Below the pieces are notes generated by a model. That model searched no databases and was not told the DNA's origin. It saw only the letters and a list, made by a program, of their open reading frames with translations. Positions 24,666 to 33,562 of a stretch of 64,000 nucleotides of DNA are shown piece by piece. Made by a program: the position numbers and the translations under genes. The DNA is taken from assembly GCA_027488115.1 (NCBI GenBank), contig JAIYCG010000044.1:62001-126000 (forward strand). Reading direction: 5' to 3'. Positions within the stretch are counted from its first letter, which is position 1; each line of letters begins with the position of its first letter. This DNA is from Comamonadaceae bacterium (GTDB lineage Bacteria > Pseudomonadota > Gammaproteobacteria > Burkholderiales > Burkholderiaceae_C).

Positions 24666-25587
24666 CTGGTTTTCTCCGTTGAATAAAAAAATGTTTGATC
24701 TGAGAAAGGGCCGCATGGTTGAGCAAACCCCCAGGTCGCCAGCGCAAGAAGAGTGCGACCAAGCCGCCAAAAATAACCATGCGCCAACCTTCAAAGATAC
24801 GAGCAGCTTCCAGCAAGCCCAAGTCAAATGCCGCACCCAAGAGTGGTCCCAATGGCGTTGCAAGACCGCCCAGCATGGCGTAGCCCACGGCATGAATGCC
24901 AAGCATGACGTCAAATACAGCGGGTTCAATGTAGGTCGCTTGGTGCGCGTACAGTGCACCAGCAAGTGCGCCAACGCCACCTGCAAAAGTTTGTGTCAGA
25001 GTTTGTAAACCGGCCACAGGTTCACCTTGTACGCTGGCCAATTCAGAATCAAACCCCACAGACTGAATAGACAAACCCAATTTGGTTTGGCTTATTTTCC
25101 AAATCAGAAAAAGTGCTGACAGCAGAATGCAGGCACTGAGCGATAGGTAGGTTTCTGGGCCCATTTGGTTTTCAAATAACCATCTGATTTCACGAAACCC
25201 ATGCACACCATCTGGACCTACCTCATAGCCTTTTGCATGCATTGAACGCCAAGTCCAGGATGACAATCCCAAGCGCACTAACTCAGCAATCGCTAATGTA
25301 GCCAAAGCAAATTGCAAGCCATTGAGCTTTTGCAACAAGCGCGAAATGATGGCTGAAAAAATAACACCGATTAACCACGCCACCAGCAATGCCAGAATCA
25401 GTGAGCCATTGAACATGACCGTAACGACCGCTGCTGCGTAGGCACCGATGCCGAAGTAGGCTTGCTGTCCCAGCGATACTCGACCTGTCAGGAGTACCAA
25501 CCAGGTTGATAAACCCATCAGCGCCAAAATGATCCATTGGGTATAAAAACCTATACCAGGGTCTGTGATGCAAAGGGCGTTGTTCAT
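24643..25587 (-). CDS. livM: LIV-type ABC permease, LivM-like (second pair)
   Basis: A 314-residue membrane protein with about nine helices and the LivM-type signature GRVSLGQQAYFGIGAYAAA near the N-terminus and the coupling segment QSVGFDSELASVQG. Part of the second LivHM-like pair in the same operon as a complete importer. Its ATG overlaps the end of the LivH-like gene by four bases. Substrate unknown. Confidence 0.83.
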   Translation of the reverse strand: MNNALCITDPGIGFYTQWIILALMGLSTWLVLLTGRVSLGQQAYFGIGAYAAAVVTVMFNGSLILALLVAWLIGVIFSAIISRLLQKLNGLQFALATLAIAELVRLGLSSWTWRSMHAKGYEVGPDGVHGFREIRWLFENQMGPETYLSLSACILLSALFLIWKISQTKLGLSIQSVGFDSELASVQGEPVAGLQTLTQTFAGGVGALAGALYAHQATYIEPAVFDVMLGIHAVGYAMLGGLATPLGPLLGAAFDLGLLEAARIFEGWRMVIFGGLVALFLRWRPGGLLNHAALSQIKHFFIQRRKPDEHSKFA

Positions 25588-26516
25588 TCAAACCTTCTTT
25601 GCATGAAAAACGGGTGTTTCAGCGGACGGGTTTGAACCACCAAGGCCAAAAGCAAAAGACCCCAAGTTGCAGCGTCACGGCCAATGGGCCCCCACAAGCT
25701 TTGCGCATGAGCCTCAGTGATGCCAAGTAGGACCGCGCCCCCCAAGACCCCGCGAACAGAACCTAGACCACCCAACAAGGCACACGTGAGTCCCTTTAGC
25801 AACACCCACATGCCAAACATAGGTGTGACTTGCCCATCCATGGACAACACGGCGCAACTGGCTAGCCCACACAAGACGCAAGAAACTGCTGTTCCGATGT
25901 AACGCAGTCGAAGGACATTCAGGCCGCAAACTTGTGCAGCCGCTTGGCTGGATGACAATGCCCGAATACCCAGCCCCAATTGAGAATGTTTGAGCCAAAT
26001 TGAGAGGCCCGCAATCAGACCACTTGTCAAAAGGAAGACAAGGATTCGATCTGGTCGTAAGTCAATACCGCCCCAGTCAAAATTAAGCTTTGAAGACAAG
26101 TCTGGAAACGGGTGCAAGTGGTTAGGCTGAAAATTGACAGCCACTTGCTCAATTTGCATCCACAGCGCAAAACTAGCAGCTAAAACGCTCGCCTCACGTG
26201 CGTCTAAACCCAGCGCCACGCTACTTTGTCGGCGCATCGCCATAACACTGTCATCGGCTATGTCGAAACACATCCATTCCACATAAAACCCCACCATCAC
26301 AGTGATGACAATGACAGCCACCCACACACCAAGCGGGGGTACACCCCAACGAACGTGCAACCAAGAGCCCACATAGGCTGCTAAAAGCGCCGTTGCGCCA
26401 AACGCTAAGTTGATTCTGCGAAGCACCCCAAAGCTAATCGTCAAGCCCAAGCCAATCAGTGCATAAGGGCCTGCTTCAAGCAGACCCTCAAGCGTGCGTT
26501 GCAGCAGATCAAGCAT
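25584..26516 (-). CDS. livH: LIV-type ABC permease, LivH-like (second pair)
   Basis: A 310-residue permease with the LivH pattern EAGPYALIGLGLTISFGVLRRINLAFGA at the N-terminus and the loop GLGIRALSSSQAAAQVCGLNV that contacts the ATPase. It differs from the first LivH gene (28978-29862), so this is not a simple recent duplication. Located directly downstream of livF. Confidence 0.83.
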   Translation of the reverse strand: MLDLLQRTLEGLLEAGPYALIGLGLTISFGVLRRINLAFGATALLAAYVGSWLHVRWGVPPLGVWVAVIVITVMVGFYVEWMCFDIADDSVMAMRRQSSVALGLDAREASVLAASFALWMQIEQVAVNFQPNHLHPFPDLSSKLNFDWGGIDLRPDRILVFLLTSGLIAGLSIWLKHSQLGLGIRALSSSQAAAQVCGLNVLRLRYIGTAVSCVLCGLASCAVLSMDGQVTPMFGMWVLLKGLTCALLGGLGSVRGVLGGAVLLGITEAHAQSLWGPIGRDAATWGLLLLALVVQTRPLKHPFFMQRRFE

Positions 26517-26534
26517 GGCTCGGTTGGGACAAAC

Positions 26535-27254
26535 TTAGGCTGTGGCGCTTTGGCCTGCCAAGTAAGCTCGCTTGACCAAATCGTCACCGGCCAACTGATC
26601 GGGCGTACCAGAGAAAGTGACGCGGCCTTGTTGCAGAAGGTAGAAATGTTGAGCAACTTTCGTGGCCATGTGCACGTTTTGCTCGACCAAGAAAATGGTG
26701 GTGCCTTCGTGATGCAATTTTTGGATAATGCCAAAAATCTCTGCTACCACTTTGGGTGCCAATCCTACAGAAGGCTCGTCCATCATTAACAGGCGCGGGC
26801 GTGACATCAATGCACGACCGACTGCAAGCATTTGCTGTTCACCGCCCGACAATGTGCCTGCCAGTTGATCGATCCGTTCGCGCAGGCGAGGAAATCGGTG
26901 CAGTTGCTGCTCAATGTCGTTGGCAATGCCAGGCTTGTCTTTGCGCAAATAAGCGCCTGCCATCAGGTTCTCACGAACAGTCAATGCTGGAAATACCAAT
27001 CGGTTTTCTGGCACCAAGGCCAAACCCCGCTGCACAATTTGAGAAGGCGTCAGCCCAATTAAATTCTGTCCTTCAAATTTGATGCTGCCATGGGTGGGTT
27101 TTAAAATACCCGCCAAACTCATCATCAAGGTGGTTTTGCCCGCGCCGTTTGGACCCAGTAAGCATGTCACCGCATTCGGATTGGCTTTCAAGCTAACTTT
27201 CCGCAAGGCTTCAATCTTGCCGTAGCTGCATGCGATTTCTTCAATTTCAAGCAT
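26535..27254 (-). CDS. livF: LIV-type ABC ATPase, LivF-like
   Basis: A 239-residue ABC ATPase: Walker A GPNGAGKTT, Q-loop region, signature LSGGEQQMLAVGRAL, Walker B LLMMDEPSVGLAP and switch histidine in VEQNVH. Typical LivF length and sequence. It energises uptake together with LivG; here it must serve two permease pairs unless further ATPases exist elsewhere. Confidence 0.9.
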   Translation of the reverse strand: MLEIEEIACSYGKIEALRKVSLKANPNAVTCLLGPNGAGKTTLMMSLAGILKPTHGSIKFEGQNLIGLTPSQIVQRGLALVPENRLVFPALTVRENLMAGAYLRKDKPGIANDIEQQLHRFPRLRERIDQLAGTLSGGEQQMLAVGRALMSRPRLLMMDEPSVGLAPKVVAEIFGIIQKLHHEGTTIFLVEQNVHMATKVAQHFYLLQQGRVTFSGTPDQLAGDDLVKRAYLAGQSATA

Positions 27255-27263
27255 CTCTTCTCC

Positions 27264-28040
27264 TTAGGCTTGCAAAGCGGCTTGCATGAAAGCATCGTCG
27301 CTGTCGGAGCCTAAATAGGCCGCTTGGACTTGTGCGTCTTGTTGCACTTCTTCAGGCTTGCCTTCCGCGATCTTTCGGCCAAAGTTCAACACCACGACCC
27401 GGTCACAAACACCCATGACCAGTTCCATATGGTGCTCAATCAATAGAATGGTTTTTCCTTGATCTCTGAGTTTGCGTATGCGTTGATCCAGGTCGTCTAT
27501 TTCTTCTGAATTCATACCTGCAGCAGGTTCATCCAACAGCAAAAGAGGTGCGCCAGAAATAGCGGCACGAGCTAATTCCAGTCTTCGTTGTTCACCAAAA
27601 GCCAAGTTGGCAGCGAGTTGATCGCGCTTGTGTTCTAAACCGCAAAATTCCAAATAGGCTTCAGTCTCTAACTTGCCTTGAGTTGCGGTAGAAAACCAAC
27701 GCTGCTTCAAACCCGACCAGCCAGTTTCGCGCACGACACGAGCAGCCCATAAGTTTTGCCAAACACTGAGTTGACCAAACAAACGAATGTTTTGAAAAGT
27801 CCGGGCGATACCCAGATTGGCGCGCTCATGCGGCAGCAGTTTTTGAATGTCTTGGCCTTCAAAAATCACACGACCTGTTGTAGGGGCGTACAGGCCTGCA
27901 ATTAAATTCACAGTGGTACTCTTACCAGAACCGTTGGGGCCAATCAGGCCCAAGATTTCACCACGACGAATTTCGAAATCAATGCCATCAACTGCTTTGA
28001 TGCCACCAAAATAGCGAGCCAGGTTTTCCACTTTAAGCAT
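27264..28040 (-). CDS. livG: LIV-type ABC ATPase, LivG-like
   Basis: A 258-residue ABC ATPase: Walker A GPNGSGKST, RTFQNIRLF after the Q-loop, signature LAFGEQRRLELARA, Walker B LLLLDEPAAGMN and IEHHMELVM. The start MLKVENLARYFGG at 28040 has a GGAG site and overlaps the end of the preceding permease by eight bases; the longer frame adds twelve atypical residues. The C-terminal AYLGSDS tail is LivG-like. Confidence 0.9.
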   Translation of the reverse strand: MLKVENLARYFGGIKAVDGIDFEIRRGEILGLIGPNGSGKSTTVNLIAGLYAPTTGRVIFEGQDIQKLLPHERANLGIARTFQNIRLFGQLSVWQNLWAARVVRETGWSGLKQRWFSTATQGKLETEAYLEFCGLEHKRDQLAANLAFGEQRRLELARAAISGAPLLLLDEPAAGMNSEEIDDLDQRIRKLRDQGKTILLIEHHMELVMGVCDRVVVLNFGRKIAEGKPEEVQQDAQVQAAYLGSDSDDAFMQAALQA

Positions 28041-28962
28041 GGTGTGCTCCTGTTTTTGCGTTTCCAATGGGTGCATTTTTCTTGGAGTTGAACAGAGGTA
28101 ATCGAAGTGGCGCTGACAGCAAACCAGTAGGACGAATGAGCATGATGGCCAAAATCATTGCGCCAAATAACAGGCTTCGCCAGTCTCCTAAGAAACGCAA
28201 TCCTTCAATCAAAAAACCCTGAATGAAAATCACAGCAATCAAAGTACCTAATAGACTTTTGAGCCCTCCAATGATGGGATAAGCAATTGCAAATGTGGCT
28301 AGCAAAATGGTAAAGTTGCCGTGTTCAATGTGCGTTGTGTTGTGGCTAAAAATGCCTCCCGCCAACCCCGCAATGGCACCACCAATGCCAAAAGCCGATA
28401 CCTTCGCTGCCGTTAAATTAATGCCTGCACTTTGAGCGGCTACTTCGTCTTCACCCACAGCGCGCCAAAGCGTGCCAATTCGGGAGCGGTCCAACAGCCA
28501 AAGGACTGACATAACACCTGCTACCAGGCACCAAATCAGTGTCAATATTTCAAGACCACTCCATGCGTTCGCAGGGAAATATCGAATCCCACCGAACCCC
28601 AAACCACCGTCTGGGCCAATGGGGCCATTGGGTGTTTGAACTTGCCATTTGAGATTGAAAAAAACCAAACGGACTATTTCGGCAAAGGCAGTGGTCGCTA
28701 CGACCAACATCAATCCTTTGACGCGAAGGGCAGGAAAGCCAATGGCGATGGCAATCAAGCTTGCTATCAAGGCCGCTATGAACAAGGATGGCCCCAATGA
28801 CCAACCGGCCATGGCAGTCAACATGCCCGCTGTATAGGCGCCAATGGCAAAAAAACCACCTTGAGCCAAACTCACTTGTCCCGTATGAAGGATGCACCAA
28901 GCGGACAAACCCAGCAGGGTGTGGACACCTATGACTTGAAGCAAACCGATGTAAAAATCCAT
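28033..28962 (-). CDS. livM: LIV-type ABC permease, LivM-like (first pair)
   Basis: A 309-residue membrane protein with GQVSLAQGGFFAIGAYTAGM near the start and the EDEVAAQSAGINLTAAKVSAFG coupling loop, as in LivM. Follows LivH by 15 bases and overlaps livG. Confidence 0.87.
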   Translation of the reverse strand: MDFYIGLLQVIGVHTLLGLSAWCILHTGQVSLAQGGFFAIGAYTAGMLTAMAGWSLGPSLFIAALIASLIAIAIGFPALRVKGLMLVVATTAFAEIVRLVFFNLKWQVQTPNGPIGPDGGLGFGGIRYFPANAWSGLEILTLIWCLVAGVMSVLWLLDRSRIGTLWRAVGEDEVAAQSAGINLTAAKVSAFGIGGAIAGLAGGIFSHNTTHIEHGNFTILLATFAIAYPIIGGLKSLLGTLIAVIFIQGFLIEGLRFLGDWRSLLFGAMILAIMLIRPTGLLSAPLRLPLFNSKKNAPIGNAKTGAHHA

Positions 28963-28977
28963 GTCAGTCGCTCCCTA

Positions 28978-29862
28978 TCAGTCGCGTCCGCCAGGGGCTG
29001 CAAACAAGCCATTGGGTCGGAACACCAGAAATACAAAGAGCATGAGCATCACATAGATATCGCGCTCACTCACGCCTCGGACAAATTGAAAAAGGCTTTC
29101 AGCGCCGCCCACGATCAGACCTGCCAAAATGGCGCCAGGAATGCTGCCCAAGCCGCCAATCACAGTAACCACCAAGCCTTTGACAGTCAGTGGCAACGTG
29201 AGCAGGGGTGAAAGAACGCCTATGGCAGCGCCCGTCATGGCACCGGCTGTACCCCCTAATAAACCAGCGATGACAAAAGTCGATGCGTTGGTTTGATCAA
29301 CACTCATGCCACAAATTTGTGCTGCAATGGGTTGCTGAGCAACAGCTCGTGTGGCCAATCCCAGTCTTGTTTTTTCCAGCATGAATTTGAGCCCTACCAT
29401 CACAGCACAGCCCAATCCAAATACGAACAACAAATCGCCTCGCACAATGAATGGGCCTAAGTTGAAAACTTTGTCTGCAAAAAGCGCAGGATAGTTTTGT
29501 GGCATCCCAGCAGTTGCATGAACAATGGCCTCCTCTAAAACCAACAGCATGCCAACGGTAGACATCAAGGTGGCCAAGGCCTGGTTGAGAGGCAGAAATT
29601 TAAAGCACACAAAATAAATCAATGCACCAAGGAGACCGCCGCAAACTGCTGCTAGCAAATAGACCAAAGGTGTTGGTGCAACACTGACAATCAGTAGGCT
29701 TAAGTATGCTGCGCCTACGGATGCTGCAGCGTATGAAAGATTGATCTTGTGCATCACGCCAAAGATCAGTGTGAATCCAATGCCAATAAGCGCATACGTG
29801 GCACCGAACATCACACCGTCCATGAGAGATTGCACCAGATCGAGAAAATCGATCCAGGCCAT
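28978..29862 (-). CDS. livH: LIV-type ABC permease, LivH-like (first pair)
   Basis: A 294-residue permease with GATYALIGIGFTLIFGVMHKINLSYAAAS at the N-terminus and the AVAQQPIAAQICGMSVDQ coupling loop. Normal length for LivH. Follows the binding-protein gene after 18 bases. Confidence 0.88.
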   Translation of the reverse strand: MAWIDFLDLVQSLMDGVMFGATYALIGIGFTLIFGVMHKINLSYAAASVGAAYLSLLIVSVAPTPLVYLLAAVCGGLLGALIYFVCFKFLPLNQALATLMSTVGMLLVLEEAIVHATAGMPQNYPALFADKVFNLGPFIVRGDLLFVFGLGCAVMVGLKFMLEKTRLGLATRAVAQQPIAAQICGMSVDQTNASTFVIAGLLGGTAGAMTGAAIGVLSPLLTLPLTVKGLVVTVIGGLGSIPGAILAGLIVGGAESLFQFVRGVSERDIYVMLMLFVFLVFRPNGLFAAPGGRD

Positions 29863-29880
29863 CTATAACTCCAATATCAA

Positions 29881-31077
29881 TCAGTTAGGCTTGTGGGCGA
29901 CAGTCCACTCGCCTTTTTGAGCTTGTACAAACAAGAAGGGTTTGATGGCTTCGCGATCATCTGTGCGGCCTACTTTGCCCAACAAGCCTGAACTTTCTTT
30001 CATGTTGGCGAGTGCATCGCGCATTTTTTGGCGATCGGCTTTGATGGTTTCGGGTTTGGCCATGATCTTGGCTTTTTCAATCAGGTCTTTCAGTGTGTAG
30101 ATGTTTTCCCAGGCTGCTGCGTTGTGCAGATCCATGCTCGCGCCTACGGCTTGCATGGCTTGTGCAGCTTTGCGAGCCTCGTCGGTAACTGGCGCGAAGC
30201 TTGTGGGAATGATGATGCCTTCTGCTTGTGCAGCGCAACCCTGAAGTGTTTCAACACTTGAGGAGCTGGTTAAGCCCACCAACATCTTGGGCTTGACACC
30301 TTGACGTTGCATTTCTTTGAGTGCACCGCAGGTGGTGAAAGGATGGGCAGAAATCATGACCAAGTCAGCTTCGCCACGGCGCATCTCGCGCACTTGGTTG
30401 GAGAAGGTGGTGTCTGCCAACAACCATTCACTTTGACCTTTCACTTCAAAGCCAGCTTTGGTAGCAAAGTCTTTCATCACATTGAACGTTGCATTGCTGT
30501 GAGCAAAGTCTTTTTCAACACCACCCCATATGGTTTTAATTTCGGGACGTGTGGCCTTGATCCAGTCAAATAAGCTTTTGTACATGTTGGCTTCGCTTGG
30601 CACGTTGCGAAACGCCCACTGCGACATCGAAGCCAAGCCGCCTTTGGCCGCCACATCGGTGAACAAAGGGAATTGCAAACCGGTGTCGCTGGCATCGCCA
30701 ACTTTCTTTTGAAGGATACCAAATACAGGCTCAGCCACATTGCTGCAAGTTGGACCTACAGCTACAAAGCCATCTGTCGAGGCTGCAATTCGGCGCAACG
30801 CATTGATGCCTTCTTCGGCGGTGCAGCGATCGTCTAAATATTCAAGAACCAGCCTGCCTTTGGTGCCATCTCCCAAAGTGACACCACCGGCCTTGTTGAT
30901 CTGATCGGCTGCAGCCTTCATGGCCGCTTCGCTGTTCAAACCGAAAATACGAACCACACCACTCTTGGCACCAAAACCATAAATTTTGACTTCACGAGTT
31001 TGTGAATGTGAAGCCACTGGCAAGAGTGCAGCAATCACAGGAACCAACGCCAAGGCGTTTTTGCGGAAAAATGACAT
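29881..31077 (-). CDS. LIV-type periplasmic binding protein (LivJ-like)
   Basis: A 398-residue periplasmic binding protein of the Leu/Ile/Val type, with a signal peptide ending PVASHSQT. Contains GAKSGVVRIFGLNSEAAMKAAADQINKAGG and the GPTCSNVAEPVFG segment typical of the fold. It is the first gene of the importer operon. Such proteins bind amino acids, amides, aromatic acids or other carboxylates. The divergent CoA-transferase suggests a carboxylate, by inference. A repeat-rich operator region lies upstream. Confidence 0.87.
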   Translation of the reverse strand: MSFFRKNALALVPVIAALLPVASHSQTREVKIYGFGAKSGVVRIFGLNSEAAMKAAADQINKAGGVTLGDGTKGRLVLEYLDDRCTAEEGINALRRIAASTDGFVAVGPTCSNVAEPVFGILQKKVGDASDTGLQFPLFTDVAAKGGLASMSQWAFRNVPSEANMYKSLFDWIKATRPEIKTIWGGVEKDFAHSNATFNVMKDFATKAGFEVKGQSEWLLADTTFSNQVREMRRGEADLVMISAHPFTTCGALKEMQRQGVKPKMLVGLTSSSSVETLQGCAAQAEGIIIPTSFAPVTDEARKAAQAMQAVGASMDLHNAAAWENIYTLKDLIEKAKIMAKPETIKADRQKMRDALANMKESSGLLGKVGRTDDREAIKPFLFVQAQKGEWTVAHKPN

Positions 31078-31158
31078 ACTTGTCTCCTATCGTTGAATGA
31101 CAGGGATGTACTGTGACGACAAGTTTGAATAGTGACAATTTCAATATCATTCACGCTG

Positions 31159-31211
31159 TGTTGCAATGAATGCAACATCTCTGTTCCAACGAATGCAACA
31201 TCTGTGTTGCC
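31159..31211. promoter_or_regulatory. Tandem 23-base operator-like repeats
   Basis: Two in-phase 23-base direct repeats (31159-31181 and 31182-31204) and the first seven bases of a third. Each unit holds an inverted pair, GTTGCA-ATGAA-TGCAAC in the first and GTTCCA-ACGAA-TGCAAC in the second. They lie between the divergent binding-protein and CoA-transferase genes, so a dimeric regulator binding side by side is likely. The regulator is not identified. Confidence 0.6.
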
Positions 31212-31296
31212 GCAGTCGCAATACAGAATTCGAATATTTGTAATTCCCCACCTCAAGCGAGTTGCTCACAATAGCGATGCATTACGGAATAGCTTT

Positions 31297-32460
31297 ATGA
31301 ACCACAACTCATCCTCTGCAACCTCTGCGGAATCGATCTCCAGGCCGTTAGATGGCATTTTGGTCATTGCTCTTGAGCAAGCCGTTGCCGCACCCTATTG
31401 CACCAGTCGCTTGGCAGACGCGGGCGCACGGGTTATCAAAATTGAGCGTACTGAAGGTGACTTTGCACGAGGGTATGACCGAACAGTCAATGGAGAGTCT
31501 TCTTACTGGATCTGGATTAACCGGGGTAAAGAGTCGGTTTCTTTGAATTTAAAGGACAACGCCGACATGGTAGTTTTGCGGGCCATGTTGTCCAAGGCCG
31601 ATGTGTTGGTTCAAAACTTGGCACCAGGTGCAACTGAGCGCTTGGGCATTGGCTCCGAACAGCTTCGCAAACTGCATCCCAGATTGATTACCTGTGACAT
31701 CAGTGGTTATGGTGATGAAGGGAAGTTCTTTGGTATGAAAGCCTACGACTTGTTGGTGCAAGCCGAGAGTGGTTTGGTGGCCGTGAGTGGCGCGCCAGGA
31801 GAGTGGGGGCGCATTGGTGTGTCAGTATGCGATATCAATGCGGGTCTGAATGCCTTGATTGGAATTCAACAAGCGTTGCTATTGCGTGAAAAAACGGGCC
31901 AAGGTTCTAGCATCAAAGTGTCTTTGTTTGGTTCTGCTGCTGAGCTGATGAGCGTGCCTTATTTGCAGGCGCGCTATGGCGGCAAGGCACCGGAGCGCGT
32001 CGGGCTAAAGCATCCTTCCATTGCGCCCTATGGCGGTTTTACTTGCGCAGACGGTCGCGACATTGTGATCTCCATCCAGAACGAACGCGAGTGGGCAGAT
32101 TTTTGCAACATCGTTTTGCATCGTCCCGATTTGTTGGCCGATGAGCGCTGTCAAAACAACGCTTCAAGAGTGAAATACAGGGACTTCGTCGATGGTACTG
32201 TGGCCGATATCTTTGACAAAGTGCCCAGCGGTGAAATGATCGACAGATTAACCGAAGCCCAAACAGCCTTTGGGCAAATCAACTCTGTATACGATTTGAT
32301 TTCACATCCCCAATTGCTGACGAAGCCAATGAAGGTGAAGGGTAAAGATGTCGAAATACCAGTTTCCCCGTGGATGGCGCCCTGGGATTCAGAGACCTTT
32401 GCAGAAGCACCTCAGTTAAATGAGCATGGATACAAATTGAGAAACGAATTTACGGGATAG
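31297..32460 (+). CDS. Class III CoA-transferase (CaiB/BaiF family)
   Basis: A 387-residue CoA-transferase. The catalytic aspartate is D151 in KAYDLLVQAESG; N-terminal LEQAVAAPYCTSRLADAGARVIKIE and the HPSIAPYGGF block are family hallmarks. It moves CoA between carboxylates. The ATG at 31297 is used because upstream frame positions fall in the repeat operator. Divergent from the LIV-type importer, so it probably activates the imported acid. Confidence 0.88.
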   Translation: MNHNSSSATSAESISRPLDGILVIALEQAVAAPYCTSRLADAGARVIKIERTEGDFARGYDRTVNGESSYWIWINRGKESVSLNLKDNADMVVLRAMLSKADVLVQNLAPGATERLGIGSEQLRKLHPRLITCDISGYGDEGKFFGMKAYDLLVQAESGLVAVSGAPGEWGRIGVSVCDINAGLNALIGIQQALLLREKTGQGSSIKVSLFGSAAELMSVPYLQARYGGKAPERVGLKHPSIAPYGGFTCADGRDIVISIQNEREWADFCNIVLHRPDLLADERCQNNASRVKYRDFVDGTVADIFDKVPSGEMIDRLTEAQTAFGQINSVYDLISHPQLLTKPMKVKGKDVEIPVSPWMAPWDSETFAEAPQLNEHGYKLRNEFTG

Positions 32461-32464
32461 AAGT

Positions 32465-32480
32465 TCTGGTGGGAACACCA
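32465..32480 (+). repeat. tRNA 3'-end remnant (T-stem to CCA)
   Basis: TCTGG-TGGGAAC-A-CCA matches the last 16 bases of the tRNA fragments near the left end with three changes. It is followed by the same terminator type as copies 2 and 3. The rest of the fragment is lost or was overwritten by the CoA-transferase gene, whose stop is five bases upstream. Confidence 0.5.
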
Positions 32481-32485
32481 AGTTG

Positions 32486-32518
32486 AAAGCCACTGATTGT
32501 TGAAGTCAGTGGCTTTTA
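32486..32518 (+). terminator. Terminator after CoA-transferase gene, tRNA-fragment type
   Basis: AAAGCCACTGA / TCAGTGGCTTT hairpin with loop TTGTTGAAG. Stem identical to that at 7159-7192. It ends the CoA-transferase transcript and faces the convergent SnoaL-like gene. Confidence 0.75.
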
Positions 32519-32523
32519 CATTT

Positions 32524-32970
32524 TCAATTCATCTTAAACATGGCTGCAAACCGCGACAGATTTTCTGTGGAGAGGCGCATCGGATCATAGTTCGGTTCTG
32601 GCAGTGGCTGAACGACATCCCAGTGCTCTGCCATCAGACCCTCCTGATTGAAGCGCATAAAGTCGGCAATCACGACTGCCGGCAAAAGTTTATGCAAAAT
32701 AACAAAGTCGCCGCAAGCAAAGAGATGGATGGGCCGCCAAGTTAAACGTCCAGGACGCTTCCAGGCGACTTGTTCTAAATAATGACGCAGGCCTTCTCTG
32801 CCTTGACCAATGCCTGGCGTGTGTTGAATGTAGTCTTCCGCCACATAGCGCTCTACAAGACTCATGTCGTGACCATGCATACAGTCAGACATGAAATGCA
32901 ATATGGTTTTTTCATTGGCGCTAAGGTTCGTGCGCAATCTGGGGTCGAATGGATTTGGAATTTCGTTCAT
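32524..32970 (-). CDS. SnoaL-like (NTF2-fold) protein
   Basis: A 148-residue cone-fold protein: ERYVAEDYIQHTPGIGQGREGLRHYLEQV and AEHWDVVQPLPEP are typical of SnoaL-like proteins annotated as nuclear transport factor 2 family. No catalytic function can be assigned. The ATG at 32970 has GGAGAG seven bases upstream and overlaps the stop of the decayed hydrolase by four bases; a start five codons earlier lacks this. Last gene of the MarR-flanked operon. Confidence 0.72.
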   Translation of the reverse strand: MNEIPNPFDPRLRTNLSANEKTILHFMSDCMHGHDMSLVERYVAEDYIQHTPGIGQGREGLRHYLEQVAWKRPGRLTWRPIHLFACGDFVILHKLLPAVVIADFMRFNQEGLMAEHWDVVQPLPEPNYDPMRLSTENLSRFAAMFKMN

Positions 32971-33562
32971 GTAATGGCTCTCCATATTTCATTAGCGATA
33001 GCGGCATGTCCAGCACGGTTGGGGTGAACGCCATCTCCCGGCTCACCAAGTGTGCTGTCATAATCAAAAAGTGAATCCAAGCATCCCGTCGTTGAATTGG
33101 TCAGTACTTGATCGATGTCAGCGACAGCATCATGCAAGCCGCTGGACAAAATGAACTGATTCAATGCTTTGCGTTTCTCGTTTTGGATGTGGCGACCATG
33201 TCCTTGCCGCGTACTTTTGAAAGCAGAGGGAAGCGTAGCACCAATGACTTGCATACCTGCAGCGCGAAGTCGATGTATGACATCCATCATTGCAGATTGC
33301 ACAGCTTCCAACTCTGCATTTCCGTTGTCGCTGAAATCATTAATGCCTTCAAGCTAAATAACAGTTCGAACGCCCGAAAGACTGAGAACGTCTCTTTCAT
33401 TGCAGGCTTGATGGGCATGCGAAAAGATTGATTCACCAAGCCTTTGTCATGCTGCGGTATAGCCCTGCTGAGATCGGGTTGGGCAACGGCCGATCCCACG
33501 GGATAAGCACCCTGCGCAGATGCAGTCCAAACTGTCACCCAATTGGGTTTTGTAGGGGTCAT
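32967..33562 (-). pseudogene. Decayed GDSL/SGNH hydrolase
   Basis: Two reading frames together make the ends of one SGNH hydrolase. The N-terminal part (33562 down) has NWVTVWTASAQGAYP and QPDLSRAIPQHDKGLVNQSFRM. The C-terminal part (about 33350 down) has LEGINDFSDNGNAE, directly behind an in-frame stop, and the catalytic DGVHPN block. The middle, including the GDS nucleophile block and much of the core, is missing, and the frames do not match at the junction around 33,380. The start overlaps the stop of the CitE-like gene by four bases, so it was once a coupled operon member. Confidence 0.75.

Noticed and set aside
23907..24986. 359-residue SDR with an N-terminal extension
   Set aside because: The extension runs in another frame through the LivM-like gene; the internal ATG at 24665 has a ribosome site and gives a normal SDR.
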